From: Tissierella simiarum
Lineage (GTDB): Bacteria; Bacillota; Clostridia; Tissierellales; Tissierellaceae
Length of the DNA: 64,000 nt
Direction of reading: 5' to 3'
Assembly: GCF_018917865.1 (NCBI RefSeq)
Contig: NZ_JAHLPM010000011.1
Coordinates: 86,784-150,783 of the forward strand
Shown here: positions 9,705 through 18,979 of the stretch, piece after piece
How the letters are laid out: every line of letters begins with the position of its first letter
Numbering within the stretch: the stretch's first letter is position 1
Notes under the pieces: generated by a model
What the model was told of the DNA's origin: nothing
Database searches by the model: none
The model's input: only the letters and a program-made list of their open reading frames with translations
Made by a program: the position numbers and the translations under genes

Positions 9705-12436
9705 CTTTTAATAGAACTAAAGTAGAATGTAAAACATTTTCCCACCTCTTTTCTCATGTTTTACGTTCTTCTTTTAATAGAACTAAAGTAGAATGTAAAA
9801 TTTCAAAGTATCGTTCTAGTAAGCTTTCGTCACTTTCTTTTAATAGAACTAAAGTAGAATGTAAAATTAGTTCAATGTTTGGATATACCGATTCAAAATG
9901 GTCTTTTAATAGAACTAAAGTAGAATGTAAAATTCTCAATATCTGAAATGAAAGAAATAGATAAACCTCTTTTAATAGAACTAAAGTAGAATGTAAAACA
10001 TATATGGGAAAAGCAAAACCTTGTAACTCAAAAACTTTTAATAGAACTAAAGTAGAATGTAAAAACTCTTCTACCGTATAGTCACTAGGATTTTCCTTAA
10101 CTTTTAATAGAACTAAAGTAGAATGTAAAAGCCCTAATAGCCGCTTGAGTGGCATTAAGGTCTATTACTTTTAATAGAACTAAAGTAGAATGTAAAAACG
10201 TTATCGCAATGTATACAAACATATAAAAGGATTACTTTTAATAGAACTAAAGTAGAATGTAAAATGGCAATAATTAAATCCTCCCCATGCTCTCCAGGTA
10301 ACTTTTAATAGAACTAAAGTAGAATGTAAAATCGGATTATTATTATGATAGAGATTAGCAACATCATCTTTTAATAGAACTAAAGTAGAATGTAAAACTT
10401 TTTATATGCCCCAAGGCTAACCTCTAGAAATTCACTTTTAATAGAACTAAAGTAGAATGTAAAAGTTCTTCAGCTATCTCATTAAGTGTTTTTCCTTCTA
10501 CTTTTAATAGAACTAAAGTAGAATGTAAAAAAGTATATCTGATGTCGTATTTCTTGCCTATTTTCACTTTTAATAGAACTAAAGTAGAATGTAAAAACAG
10601 CTCTTTCTATTATTTCTTTTTCATTTTCATTTCTTTTAATAGAACTAAAGTAGAATGTAAAAGGAGAAATGATATTATTGACTTCAAATGTAATAGATAC
10701 TTTTAATAGAACTAAAGTAGAATGTAAAATTGTAAAGATGTTGTAACGCTGTCCCCGATGGGCTACTTTTAATAGAACTAAAGTAGAATGTAAAACTTTC
10801 TCCATAGAGATTTATTTTAAAATCAACAGGACTTTTAATAGAACTAAAGTAGAATGTAAAAGGAACAAGTGGAAATCCTAGTCATTATATAGAATGGCTT
10901 TTAATAGAACTAAAGTAGAATGTAAAACCAGTTCCCTTGCTTCTTCTTTTGTTAGTTCCCTATCCCTTTTAATAGAACTAAAGTAGAATGTAAAACAGGA
11001 AAACGATAGAAGAACAGGAACATTCTATTGCCTTTTAATAGAACTAAAGTAGAATGTAAAAGACAATATAATAACTACTTTGATATACCTTCATATGACT
11101 TTTAATAGAACTAAAGTAGAATGTAAAAATGCATTGTCGCAAGGAATAAAGAAAAAATGGCAAGCTTTTAATAGAACTAAAGTAGAATGTAAAATCTGTT
11201 ACTTGTTTAGTGTTTATTTCGGTTTTAAAACTTTTAATAGAACTAAAGTAGAATGTAAAATTAAATATGAAGATGCCTCTGACACTCCTGTCATAGCTTT
11301 TAATAGAACTAAAGTAGAATGTAAAAATAGCTAAAAAATTGATAAAGAAATTTAGAGAGTTACTTTTAATAGAACTAAAGTAGAATGTAAAAGACTGAAA
11401 AAGCTGTTTAGTCTGCTCTGTTAAAGATTCTTTTAATAGAACTAAAGTAGAATGTAAAAGCTGCAACTGAAAAGGTCAGGAATGAATCTTTAGAGCTTTT
11501 AATAGAACTAAAGTAGAATGTAAAAGATTTAGAAGGTATTACTGGTTTACTTCAGAAGATACTTTTAATAGAACTAAAGTAGAATGTAAAAGGGATTAGT
11601 GGTAGTAATAAGCGAACGCATAGTATACTTTTAATAGAACTAAAGTAGAATGTAAAATGGCAAAACTGCGGGACCCTTCCACAAGTGAGACCCCTTTTAA
11701 TAGAACTAAAGTAGAATGTAAAAGATCTCCTACAATCTTAAGCCCACTCTTAGAAACATCTTTTAATAGAACTAAAGTAGAATGTAAAATTTCATCACCA
11801 CCTTTCATGATAAAAATAAAAGAACCTTTTAATAGAACTAAAGTAGAATGTAAAGCCATCTACATTAGCAGAATTAATTAATTATAAAAAACTTTTAATA
11901 GAACTAAAGTAGAATGTAAAGAAGGCAGAGTGGAGAAAAGAAACTAGTAGAATTTTACTTTTAATAGAACTAAAGTAGAATGTAAAGTTACTACTATCAT
12001 CAATGTTCACTTTCAAAGATTGTCTTTTAATAGAACTAAAGTAGAATGTAAAGAAGACTGATAGTAGTAAAAGAATTCTCCCAGTACTCTTTTAATAGAA
12101 CTAAAGTAGAATGTAAAGATAATTTTACATAAATATCTTGAAACATAATAATTACTTTTAATAGAACTAAAGTAGAATGTAAAGGATTATGACTATTGCA
12201 GGTTATGTGGAACTGCATTACTTTTAATAGAACTAAAGTAGAATGTAAAGACACTTGGGTTAAACGATTTTAAATCTATTAAATTCCTTTTAATAGAACT
12301 AAAGTAGAATGTAAAGATATTCTCAAGACTTCCAGTAATTCCAAGTGACCAACTTTTAATAGAACTAAAGTAGAATGTAAATTTACCAGTAGGTTACTCA
12401 AAGAGTATTTTTAATAGAACTAAAGTAGAGAATAAG
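9705..12436 (+). CRISPR. Type I-B CRISPR array, 42 repeats and 41 spacers
   Basis: The repeat is 30 bases, running CTTTTAATAGAACTAAAG then TAGAATGTAAAA, with a period of about 66 and spacers of mostly 36-38 bases. I count starts at 9705, 9771, 9837, 9903, 9969, 10035, 10101, 10168 and so on to 12353, plus a final degenerate copy at 12408. Repeats 1-32 end in A, repeats 33-40 (from 11826) end in G and repeat 41 ends in T. The last copy has T for the first C and diverges after base 22. Orientation is plus: the 3' end AATGTAAA is the expected crRNA 5' handle and the damaged repeat is leader-distal. I noticed no duplicated spacers by eye. Confidence 0.98.
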
Positions 12437-12471
12437 TTACTATTTAAAACTTGAGATAAAACCTAATTTAA

Positions 12472-12609
12472 ATTATATACATAAATTATTTTAGTTTATC
12501 GTTGGAAGAAAATATTATAGTATTAAGAAGAGCTTTGAAAAATATAGAATATAAAATCATAGAGGGACAAGTTGAAACATTAATGAATGCTATGAAGAAA
12601 TATAATTGA
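12472..12609 (+). other. Short unassigned open frame after the array (possible gene remnant)
   Basis: An open frame of 45 codons ends at TGA 12607. Its last 35 codons, from TTG 12502, read like a real amphipathic helical protein (V-L-R-R-A-L-K-N-I-E-Y-K-I-I-E-G-Q). No ribosome binding site precedes it and I recognise no family. It may be the tail of a gene lost when the array was placed or rearranged, or chance. Confidence 0.25.
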
Positions 12610-12680
12610 CGACTCCATTAACTATGGATCAAAATGATATGCTATACTGTTATCATATATATAAATAAGGATGATATACA

Positions 12681-13565
12681 ATGAAATATATTGCTGCTAA
12701 AAACATAATTATTCCTAAGAAAGATCCTAGTAGGTGGTTTGGAATTAATTATAATATGAATATTTATCGAGGTTGTAGTCACAATTGCATTTATTGTGAT
12801 TCTAGAAGTGAATGTTATCAAATTAATAATTTTAATGAAATTGTGGCCAAAGAAGATGCGTTATTAATAATAGAAAGAGAACTTAAATCTAAAAGGAAAA
12901 CCGGTATAGTTGGAACAGGTGCTATGAGTGATCCATATAATCCGATGGAAAGGAAGCATAGGCTTACAAAAGGAGCTCTTGAACTAATAAATAAATATGG
13001 GTTTGGTATAAATATTATAACAAAAAGTGACCTTATAGTACGAGATATTGATTTACTGAGGAAGATAAATATACATTCACCAGTTTGTATTGGTATTACC
13101 ATAACAGCTGCCAATGATGAATTATCATCAAAGATTGAACCAGATTCACCTAGATCATCTGAACGCTTTTTAGCCATAAAAGAGCTATCTGATCATAGAA
13201 TATATACAGGTGTTTTAATGATGCCTATTTTACCATTTATATCAGATAGTGAAGAAAATATTATTTCCATAGTAAGAAAAGGAGTGGAGTGTGGAGCAAA
13301 GTTTATATATCCATGGTTTGGAGTAACATTACGTTTAGGACAAAGAGAATATTTTTATAATGAGTTAGATAAAGAATTTCCTGGAATTAAAGAGAGATAT
13401 AAAAAGTCCTATGGCAATTCTTACGAATGTTTAAGTCATAATCATAAAAAATTATGGGAGCTTTTCATTAGGGAGTGTAATAACTATAGAATTGATTATA
13501 AAATGTCAGATATTATTAAAAATTATAAGCAAAATGTTCAAATTAAGCAAATGTCATTGTTCTAA
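12681..13565 (+). CDS. SPL-family radical SAM protein
   Basis: A 294-residue radical SAM enzyme with the cluster-binding motif C32-x3-C36-x2-C39 in Y-R-G-C-S-H-N-C-I-Y-C. The surrounding residues (P-K-K-D-P-S-R-W-F-G near the start and G-A-M-S-D-P-Y-N-P-M-E) are typical of the SPL-like family, often named DNA repair photolyase or Rv2578c-like. True spore photoproduct lyase uses a related fold, but this group's substrate is unknown. The start ATG follows AAGGATGATATACA. It is monocistronic by spacing. Confidence 0.85.
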   Translation: MKYIAAKNIIIPKKDPSRWFGINYNMNIYRGCSHNCIYCDSRSECYQINNFNEIVAKEDALLIIERELKSKRKTGIVGTGAMSDPYNPMERKHRLTKGALELINKYGFGINIITKSDLIVRDIDLLRKINIHSPVCIGITITAANDELSSKIEPDSPRSSERFLAIKELSDHRIYTGVLMMPILPFISDSEENIISIVRKGVECGAKFIYPWFGVTLRLGQREYFYNELDKEFPGIKERYKKSYGNSYECLSHNHKKLWELFIRECNNYRIDYKMSDIIKNYKQNVQIKQMSLF

Positions 13566-13790
13566 ATATTATAGAGTAATGAACCTTTCTATAAAATATA
13601 CTTTCCATCATTCCTATATTAAATAAAGTTATCTCTTTAACTTATTAACATATTAGTATAATTAAACATTTATATGGCATAATTTTTACAAATTCTTATA
13701 TATTATTGAAAATATAAAATGACATATTAATAAATTTATTTTATATTGAACAGATTTAGAAATTATCAAAACATTAGGGGGGACTATTAT

Positions 13791-14474
13791 ATGGTGAAAA
13801 CTATTGGAATAATAGGAGCTATGGATTTAGAAATAGAACTGTTGAGAGACAATATGAAATTAATTAGTAAAGAAAATATAGCAGGATTTAATTATTGTAT
13901 AGGGAGAATAGAGGGAAAAAATGTAATTTTAACTTGTTGTGGAGTTGGAAAAGTAAATGCTGCCTGTTGTACTCAAATATTAATTGATAGATTTAAAGTA
14001 GACTATATAATTAATAGTGGAATAGCAGGTGGACTACATAAAGAAGTAAAAATCTGTGATCTAGTAATATCGGATAACGTGACTTATCATGATGTGAGGA
14101 AAAATCAAATGAGAAGTTGTTTTCCTTTTAAGGAATATTTTGAAGGAGATAAATATTTGATAGATGTTGCCATAAAAGCTTGTGAAATTACTAAAAAGGA
14201 AAACTATCATGTAGGTAGGATAGTAAGTGGAGAGTATTTTGTTTCTGATAAAAATATAAAAAATAATATTATCGAAGAATATAATCCTCATTGTGTAGAA
14301 ATGGAAGGAGCAGCTATAGGTCATGTTGCTTATCTTAATAAAATACCTTTTGTAGTAATACGAAGCATATCTGATAATGCAGACAATGATGCTAATATGG
14401 ACTATGACACCTTTGAAAAGATATCAGCAGAAGTTTCCGCAAAATTAGTACTAAATATGATTGATATGATTTAA
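13791..14474 (+). CDS. mtnN: 5'-methylthioadenosine/S-adenosylhomocysteine nucleosidase
   Basis: Hydrolyses MTA and SAH to adenine and the thioribosyl product, recycling SAM by-products. The roughly 227-residue protein begins M-V-K-T-I-G-I-I-G-A-M-D-L-E-I, the family N-terminus. It keeps C-C-G-V-G-K-V-N-A-A, I-N-S-G-I-A-G-G, the purine-site M-E-G-A-A-I-G-H-V and the catalytic aspartate in R-S-I-S-D-N-A-D. I start at ATG 13791 because AGGGGGG lies eight bases upstream, although the frame is open from 13746. The 225 bases before it are AT-rich with no other gene. Confidence 0.92.
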   Translation: MVKTIGIIGAMDLEIELLRDNMKLISKENIAGFNYCIGRIEGKNVILTCCGVGKVNAACCTQILIDRFKVDYIINSGIAGGLHKEVKICDLVISDNVTYHDVRKNQMRSCFPFKEYFEGDKYLIDVAIKACEITKKENYHVGRIVSGEYFVSDKNIKNNIIEEYNPHCVEMEGAAIGHVAYLNKIPFVVIRSISDNADNDANMDYDTFEKISAEVSAKLVLNMIDMI

Positions 14475-14574
14475 TGCTTGTAAATAAAATACTTAAATAT
14501 ATTTTACTTGAAAAAATTAGACTTTGGTTAATAAGTAGATAGTAATGTATTATATTTAGAAAGGATAGGAACTT

Positions 14575-15066
14575 ATGAGTATTTATATTGAATCAATGAA
14601 AGAAGAATATGCTAAAAAGATATTAAATTGGACCTATGATAAGCCTTATGAAATTTATAATATGGATAATGATGAAGAGAATATGGAAGAGCTACTTGAT
14701 GGTTCATATTATGCAGTAGTAGATAAAAAAGAAAATCTTATAGGTTATTTTTGCTTTGGAGTATCAGCACAAGTTCCAGCTGGAAATGAATATGGTGTAT
14801 ATAATAACAAGGAATTTATAGATATAGGATTAGGCATGAGACCTGACTTATGTGGTAAAGGAAATGGATATGAATTTATTAAAAGTGGATTAGAATACGC
14901 TAATAAAGAACTTTTAGAGGATAAAATTAGATTAACGGTAGCTGAATTTAATACAAGAGCAATTTCTCTATATGAAAAAGCTGGCTTTAAGAGAGTAATG
15001 GAATTTTGGAGAAAGAATAAAGAAGGAGATTTTAAATTTATAATTATGGAATTATACCTACGGTAA
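14575..15066 (+). CDS. GNAT-family N-acetyltransferase
   Basis: A 163-residue single-domain acetyltransferase. The acetyl-CoA binding part (about residues 80-110) has I-G-L-G-M-R-P-D-L-C-G-K-G-N-G-Y-E-F-I-K, matching the Q/RxxGxG/A loop with changes. The C-terminal N-T-R-A-I-S-L-Y-E-K-A-G-F is a clear GNAT hallmark. The site AAAGGATAGGA precedes the ATG. The acceptor substrate cannot be told from sequence. It is a standalone gene between mtnN and the winged-helix protein. Confidence 0.85.
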   Translation: MSIYIESMKEEYAKKILNWTYDKPYEIYNMDNDEENMEELLDGSYYAVVDKKENLIGYFCFGVSAQVPAGNEYGVYNNKEFIDIGLGMRPDLCGKGNGYEFIKSGLEYANKELLEDKIRLTVAEFNTRAISLYEKAGFKRVMEFWRKNKEGDFKFIIMELYLR

Positions 15067-15124
15067 GTATTTGAGAACTATTTTAATATAGATTATTTTC
15101 TATAGAGAAAAGGTAGGCGGTAAT

Positions 15125-16315
15125 TTGGATAAAAAGTTAAATTTATATTTTTTCGGAGAAATTGGCACATATGATAAATATAATCCATCATATATTTGTA
15201 GTAAAAAATTTATACCTGAAATATTATATTTAATAGCATATAATGAACCCTTTTCAATAACTAAAAATGAAATAATTGAAAAATTAAAAATTGATAATGA
15301 AAAATTTGATGACTTAATTTTAAGCCTTAAAATAATAAATGCAATAGATATTAAAGAAAACAGATATAAAATAAATTTTCCAGTATTTTTAGAAAGAGAT
15401 ATTGATATATTAAATAAGCATTTAGTTGATATAGGTGCGATTATAGGAAAGAAAATTATTGAAATGAGTCAATTACTTAATGATAAAATATCTAATCTAG
15501 AAAATCATAATTACTTTAGTAAAGAAAGGCTGTTGTACCATATAATTTGTGATGATGTTTTTGATGATACAGCTTTTGATTTTTTAGCGGAAAGAAATAT
15601 AATCTCTATTTCTAAAAGACAGCCAGGAAATAGAGATTATATCATTATTGGTTATGAAGATTGTGAAGAAGTTGAAGTTCATAGCAATAGGTTATTATGT
15701 AGCAGCAATAATTATAGTAGTAAAAACTTTACATTTAATAGTTTTGGTGACTCTGACGGAATAAGAAAAGATGTATACAGGTTTTTTAGAAAAACTCAGA
15801 AATCCCTTGAAACAGTAACTCCATTTCAAAATTTAAATTTATCTTATATTAAATTAGTGGATGATATAAATGATTTAATTATAGAAAAATGTGGAGAAAT
15901 GATGTTGAAATGTTTTTCTAAGGAAATAAGTTATAATGATTTATCTAGAGAAGAACAAGATATAGTAGACTTTTTAAAGGAACTTAATTACTTAACTATA
16001 AACAAAGAAAGTCATATCATATCTTGTAATATTCCTGTATTTAAGAAGGAAGATGATAAAGTAATTAATGAAATATCCAATATTATTCTCAATCACATAT
16101 TTGGAATAGTTAAATCTACTTTTGAAGAAGTTGAAAATAAAGCTACAGGTCTAACGTCTATAAGACATAAGGTTAGTATAAAAGAAATAGGTAACGAACT
16201 ATGGCATCAAATCTTTGGTTTGACTAATGAATATTTAGCTAGAAAAGGATTTGTTCAGTTACCGGAGCATGTAAAGGGAGAAGGTAGATATTTAAGAAGT
16301 TTAAGAGTAAAATAA
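15125..16315 (+). CDS. Unrecognised protein with duplicated winged-helix-like module
   Basis: A 396-residue protein I cannot assign to a named family. It is soluble-looking, without signal peptide or membrane segments. Residues about 30-100 and 265-325 look like two copies of one winged-helix module: each has a helix-rich L-x2-L-K-x2-N segment, then an alternating strand leading to I-N-F-P-V-F or C-N-I-P-V-F and an acidic helix. The middle carries L-E-T-V-T-P-F-Q. It starts at TTG behind AGGTAGGCGG. DNA binding is inferred from the module, not shown. It converges on the S58 peptidase gene, sharing a terminator hairpin. Confidence 0.7.
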   Translation: MDKKLNLYFFGEIGTYDKYNPSYICSKKFIPEILYLIAYNEPFSITKNEIIEKLKIDNEKFDDLILSLKIINAIDIKENRYKINFPVFLERDIDILNKHLVDIGAIIGKKIIEMSQLLNDKISNLENHNYFSKERLLYHIICDDVFDDTAFDFLAERNIISISKRQPGNRDYIIIGYEDCEEVEVHSNRLLCSSNNYSSKNFTFNSFGDSDGIRKDVYRFFRKTQKSLETVTPFQNLNLSYIKLVDDINDLIIEKCGEMMLKCFSKEISYNDLSREEQDIVDFLKELNYLTINKESHIISCNIPVFKKEDDKVINEISNIILNHIFGIVKSTFEEVENKATGLTSIRHKVSIKEIGNELWHQIFGLTNEYLARKGFVQLPEHVKGEGRYLRSLRVK

Positions 16316-16355
16316 TCGTATTCTACCTTTATTTTAATAAGGTAGAATACGATTA
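16313..16355. terminator. Convergent bidirectional terminator
   Basis: A perfect 17-bp inverted repeat (TAATCGTATTCTACCTT and its complement) with a 9-base loop spans the stop codons of both converging genes. A TTTTA run follows on the minus strand, so it should work best for the S58 peptidase transcript. Confidence 0.8.
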
Positions 16356-17389
16356 ATGAAATCTTTTAGAGAATAAATCTTATGTCCATCTCTTCCAATT
16401 GTTGTATTTGAACATATTAAAGAGTTTAAAATTGATTCCTCAGTTGCTTCTGACACAGCTTTAAATATTTGGTCAATTTTATTTTCATTTATAACTTTAA
16501 TATCTAAAATATCTTTTTCTTCATAATGTCTAATAATATTAGCTGTTGAAAAACCTATAACAATTTCTCCACTTCCGTTACCTGTAAAACTACCTGTTTT
16601 AGATATTCCAGAATACGCTCTTTTAATAACTCTTTTTAACTGTCTATATGATAAAGGAATATCAGTTGCAACTATTGTTATTATAGAGCCTTTCTCTTCA
16701 GTTTCTTTTGTGGATTTTATTATATCTTTTATCTTAGGACCAATATGCTGATTATGTAATATAAAATCATCCAATAAACCAAAATTAGATAGCACAAGAA
16801 CTCCTAAATTGTAATTTTTATTATCTAAATTTATTACTCTAGAGGAAGATCCTATTCCACCTTTTAAGCCATAACATACCATACCAGTTCCTGCACCTAC
16901 ATTACCTTCTTCAAAGGTACAATCTGCATTTTTTATAGCTTCAAAAATATGCTTATCTTTAATGTGTAATCCTCTAATATCATTTAAGTAACCGTCATTA
17001 CATTCACAGATAATAGGATTTACAGTTCCTGTTGTTTTACCTATATCTTCATTTGTGTTTAGCATATATTTTACTAAGGCTTCATAAGCTGTTCCAACAC
17101 TTAATGTATTAGTAAGAATAATTGGAGTTTCTATAGTTCCTAGTTCTTCGATTTGTACTAAGCCTGTACTCTTTCCAAATCCATTGATTACATGACAGGC
17201 GCATATAAGTTTTTCTCTAAATAAGTTTTTATCATAAGGTAATATTGCAGTAACACCAGTTTTTATACTATCTTTATCAAGAGTAACATGACCTACTTTT
17301 ACCCCTGGTACGTCAGTTAAAGAATTGTTTTTTCCTATGGGCATGTTTCCGATAGTAATACCATAATCTCTAATTTTCTTATTTACCAC
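16334..17389 (-). CDS. P1/DmpA-type aminopeptidase (peptidase family S58)
   Basis: A 351-residue member of the DmpA/BapA family, which self-cleave before a catalytic serine to give alpha and beta subunits. The cleavage site is plausibly G180-S181 in K-G-G-I-G-S-S-S-R. N-terminal signatures S-L-T-D-V-P-G-V-K-V-G-H and G-A-G-T-G-M are also present. Family members release N-terminal D- or L-residues or beta-amino acids from short peptides; the substrate here is unknown. It starts at GTG behind AAAGGTGGG, with a palindromic GGGATATCCC between site and upstream region. Confidence 0.88.
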   Translation of the reverse strand: MVNKKIRDYGITIGNMPIGKNNSLTDVPGVKVGHVTLDKDSIKTGVTAILPYDKNLFREKLICACHVINGFGKSTGLVQIEELGTIETPIILTNTLSVGTAYEALVKYMLNTNEDIGKTTGTVNPIICECNDGYLNDIRGLHIKDKHIFEAIKNADCTFEEGNVGAGTGMVCYGLKGGIGSSSRVINLDNKNYNLGVLVLSNFGLLDDFILHNQHIGPKIKDIIKSTKETEEKGSIITIVATDIPLSYRQLKRVIKRAYSGISKTGSFTGNGSGEIVIGFSTANIIRHYEEKDILDIKVINENKIDQIFKAVSEATEESILNSLICSNTTIGRDGHKIYSLKDFINRILPY

Positions 17390-17575
17390 TAGGATATCCC
17401 ACCTTTCGTAGATATATTGTTATTTAGATTATATATTATAAAAGAAATAAAAAGTATTAATAGTGAAATAAATTTTACTAAAGGAAAAGAAATATTCAAT
17501 AAAATATATAAAAAACTAGAAGAAAAACTCTATCAATAATTTTAAGTAAAAAGGCTTTTAGTTGTAGCTTGAAAG

Positions 17576-18697
17576 TTAATCAGCCTTTAATCCAGCTCCG
17601 CATAAGGGTAAGATTACTTTGCCATTTATTCTATGACCGTATTTTTTGTAATAATCAAGAAATCCAGCAAAGGTAGCAGCTGTAGTAGGCTCTACATAAA
17701 ATCCTTTTTCAGCTAAGTATTTTCTTGTCTTAAGAATCTTATTTTCTGGTGCAATAATAATTTCTCCATGTGTATCTCGAATAGCCTTCAATATTTGTTT
17801 CCCTCTCTTTGGCTCCGTAATGGCTATACCATCCGCTAAAGTTCCAGTATTAATAACTTTTTTTACAGTGGTTTCATCTGCATTAAAAGCTTTATATATT
17901 GGGGCACAACCTTCAGATTGAACAGCTATAATTCTAGGTATTTTGGGAATAAGATGTAATTCTAGTAGTTCTTTAAATCCATAGTATGAGCCTAGAAGCA
18001 AAGTTCCATTACCTACTGGTATTACTAAAGTATCTGGTATTTTGCCATTTAATTGCTCATAGATTTCATAGGCATAGGTTTTAGTGCCTTGATAAAAAAA
18101 TGGATTATAAACATGACTTGCATAAAAACCTTCACCATGCTCCACTGCAGTTAAAGCAGCTTTAGCAGTATCTTCACGTGTTCCTTTAATTAGATGAACT
18201 TTTGCGCCATGTGATGATATTTGTTTGACTTTTTTTGAAGATGTATTTTCAGGTACATAAATATCACATTTAATACCTGCTCTATTTGCATATGCAGCTA
18301 TAGAAGTGCCTGCATTACCACTACTGTCTTGAATAACTTTTTTCACTCCTAGTTCTTTTGCTTTCGAAACTAAAACTACAGCACCTCTATCCTTAAAGGA
18401 TAAAGTTGGCATTAAATAGTCTACTTTAACTAATAAATTTGGATTTTTCTGTTCCAAAGAAATGATAGGACTTAAACCTTCTCCCATTGAAATATCTTTC
18501 CATGAACTAAAATTATCATCAAAAGGTAGTGCTTTTATATATCTAAATAAGCTCCATTCTTCCCTTAATATATTTTTATTTGAAAATTGAAAGTTAAACT
18601 TTTCAAGATCCAATAAACCTCCACATTCACAGCGGAATACTAGTGATTTAGGATCATGCTTTTTACCACATTCATGACATATATAGTTAATTGACAT
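17576..18697 (-). CDS. thrC: Threonine synthase-like PLP enzyme with N-terminal zinc ribbon
   Basis: A 373-residue fold-type II PLP enzyme. The PLP lysine is K102 in T-L-S-F-K-D-R-G-A, and the phosphate loop is seen in D-S-S-G-N-A-G-T-S. The N-terminus carries a zinc ribbon, C7-x2-C10 and C23-x-C25. This layout matches the zinc-ribbon group of threonine synthases, which convert O-phosphohomoserine to threonine. A related ammonia-lyase activity cannot be ruled out. It starts at ATG behind GAGGTGATT. The DAP-branch genes asd, dapA and dapB lie about 33 kb away, so this is not a threonine operon. Confidence 0.8.
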   Translation of the reverse strand: MSINYICHECGKKHDPKSLVFRCECGGLLDLEKFNFQFSNKNILREEWSLFRYIKALPFDDNFSSWKDISMGEGLSPIISLEQKNPNLLVKVDYLMPTLSFKDRGAVVLVSKAKELGVKKVIQDSSGNAGTSIAAYANRAGIKCDIYVPENTSSKKVKQISSHGAKVHLIKGTREDTAKAALTAVEHGEGFYASHVYNPFFYQGTKTYAYEIYEQLNGKIPDTLVIPVGNGTLLLGSYYGFKELLELHLIPKIPRIIAVQSEGCAPIYKAFNADETTVKKVINTGTLADGIAITEPKRGKQILKAIRDTHGEIIIAPENKILKTRKYLAEKGFYVEPTTAATFAGFLDYYKKYGHRINGKVILPLCGAGLKAD

Positions 18698-18979
18698 TTA
18701 ATCACCTCTAATTAAATTATTTATCTTTACCATTACATTATCAGATAATTTAACATAATCTTCAATTTTTTATTTTAAAATTATAAATTTATAGTATAAG
18801 ACTATAGATAATATAAGCTCCTATTTTCAAGAACCCCAAAAGTCAACTTGGTTTTATATGTATTATATTGTAAAATAAACTAAGGTAGTAGACTTATAAC
18901 TGAAATTAGAGTATAGTTGTATCTTTTGGTGATTATTTATATTTTTTCAGTTGTATCAAAGGGAAGGGATGGACTATCT

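Noticed and set aside
9754..12254. Long open frames on both strands through the array with a repeating L-H-S-T-L-V-L-L-K or F-N-R-T-K-V-E-C-K unit
   Set aside because: They are translations of the 30-base CRISPR repeat, which happens to lack stops; the period of about 66 bases keeps the frames open only locally. They are not genes.
17576..18697. thrC as part of a threonine or CRISPR-linked operon
   Set aside because: It is transcribed alone on the minus strand, and neither hom nor thrB is adjacent.
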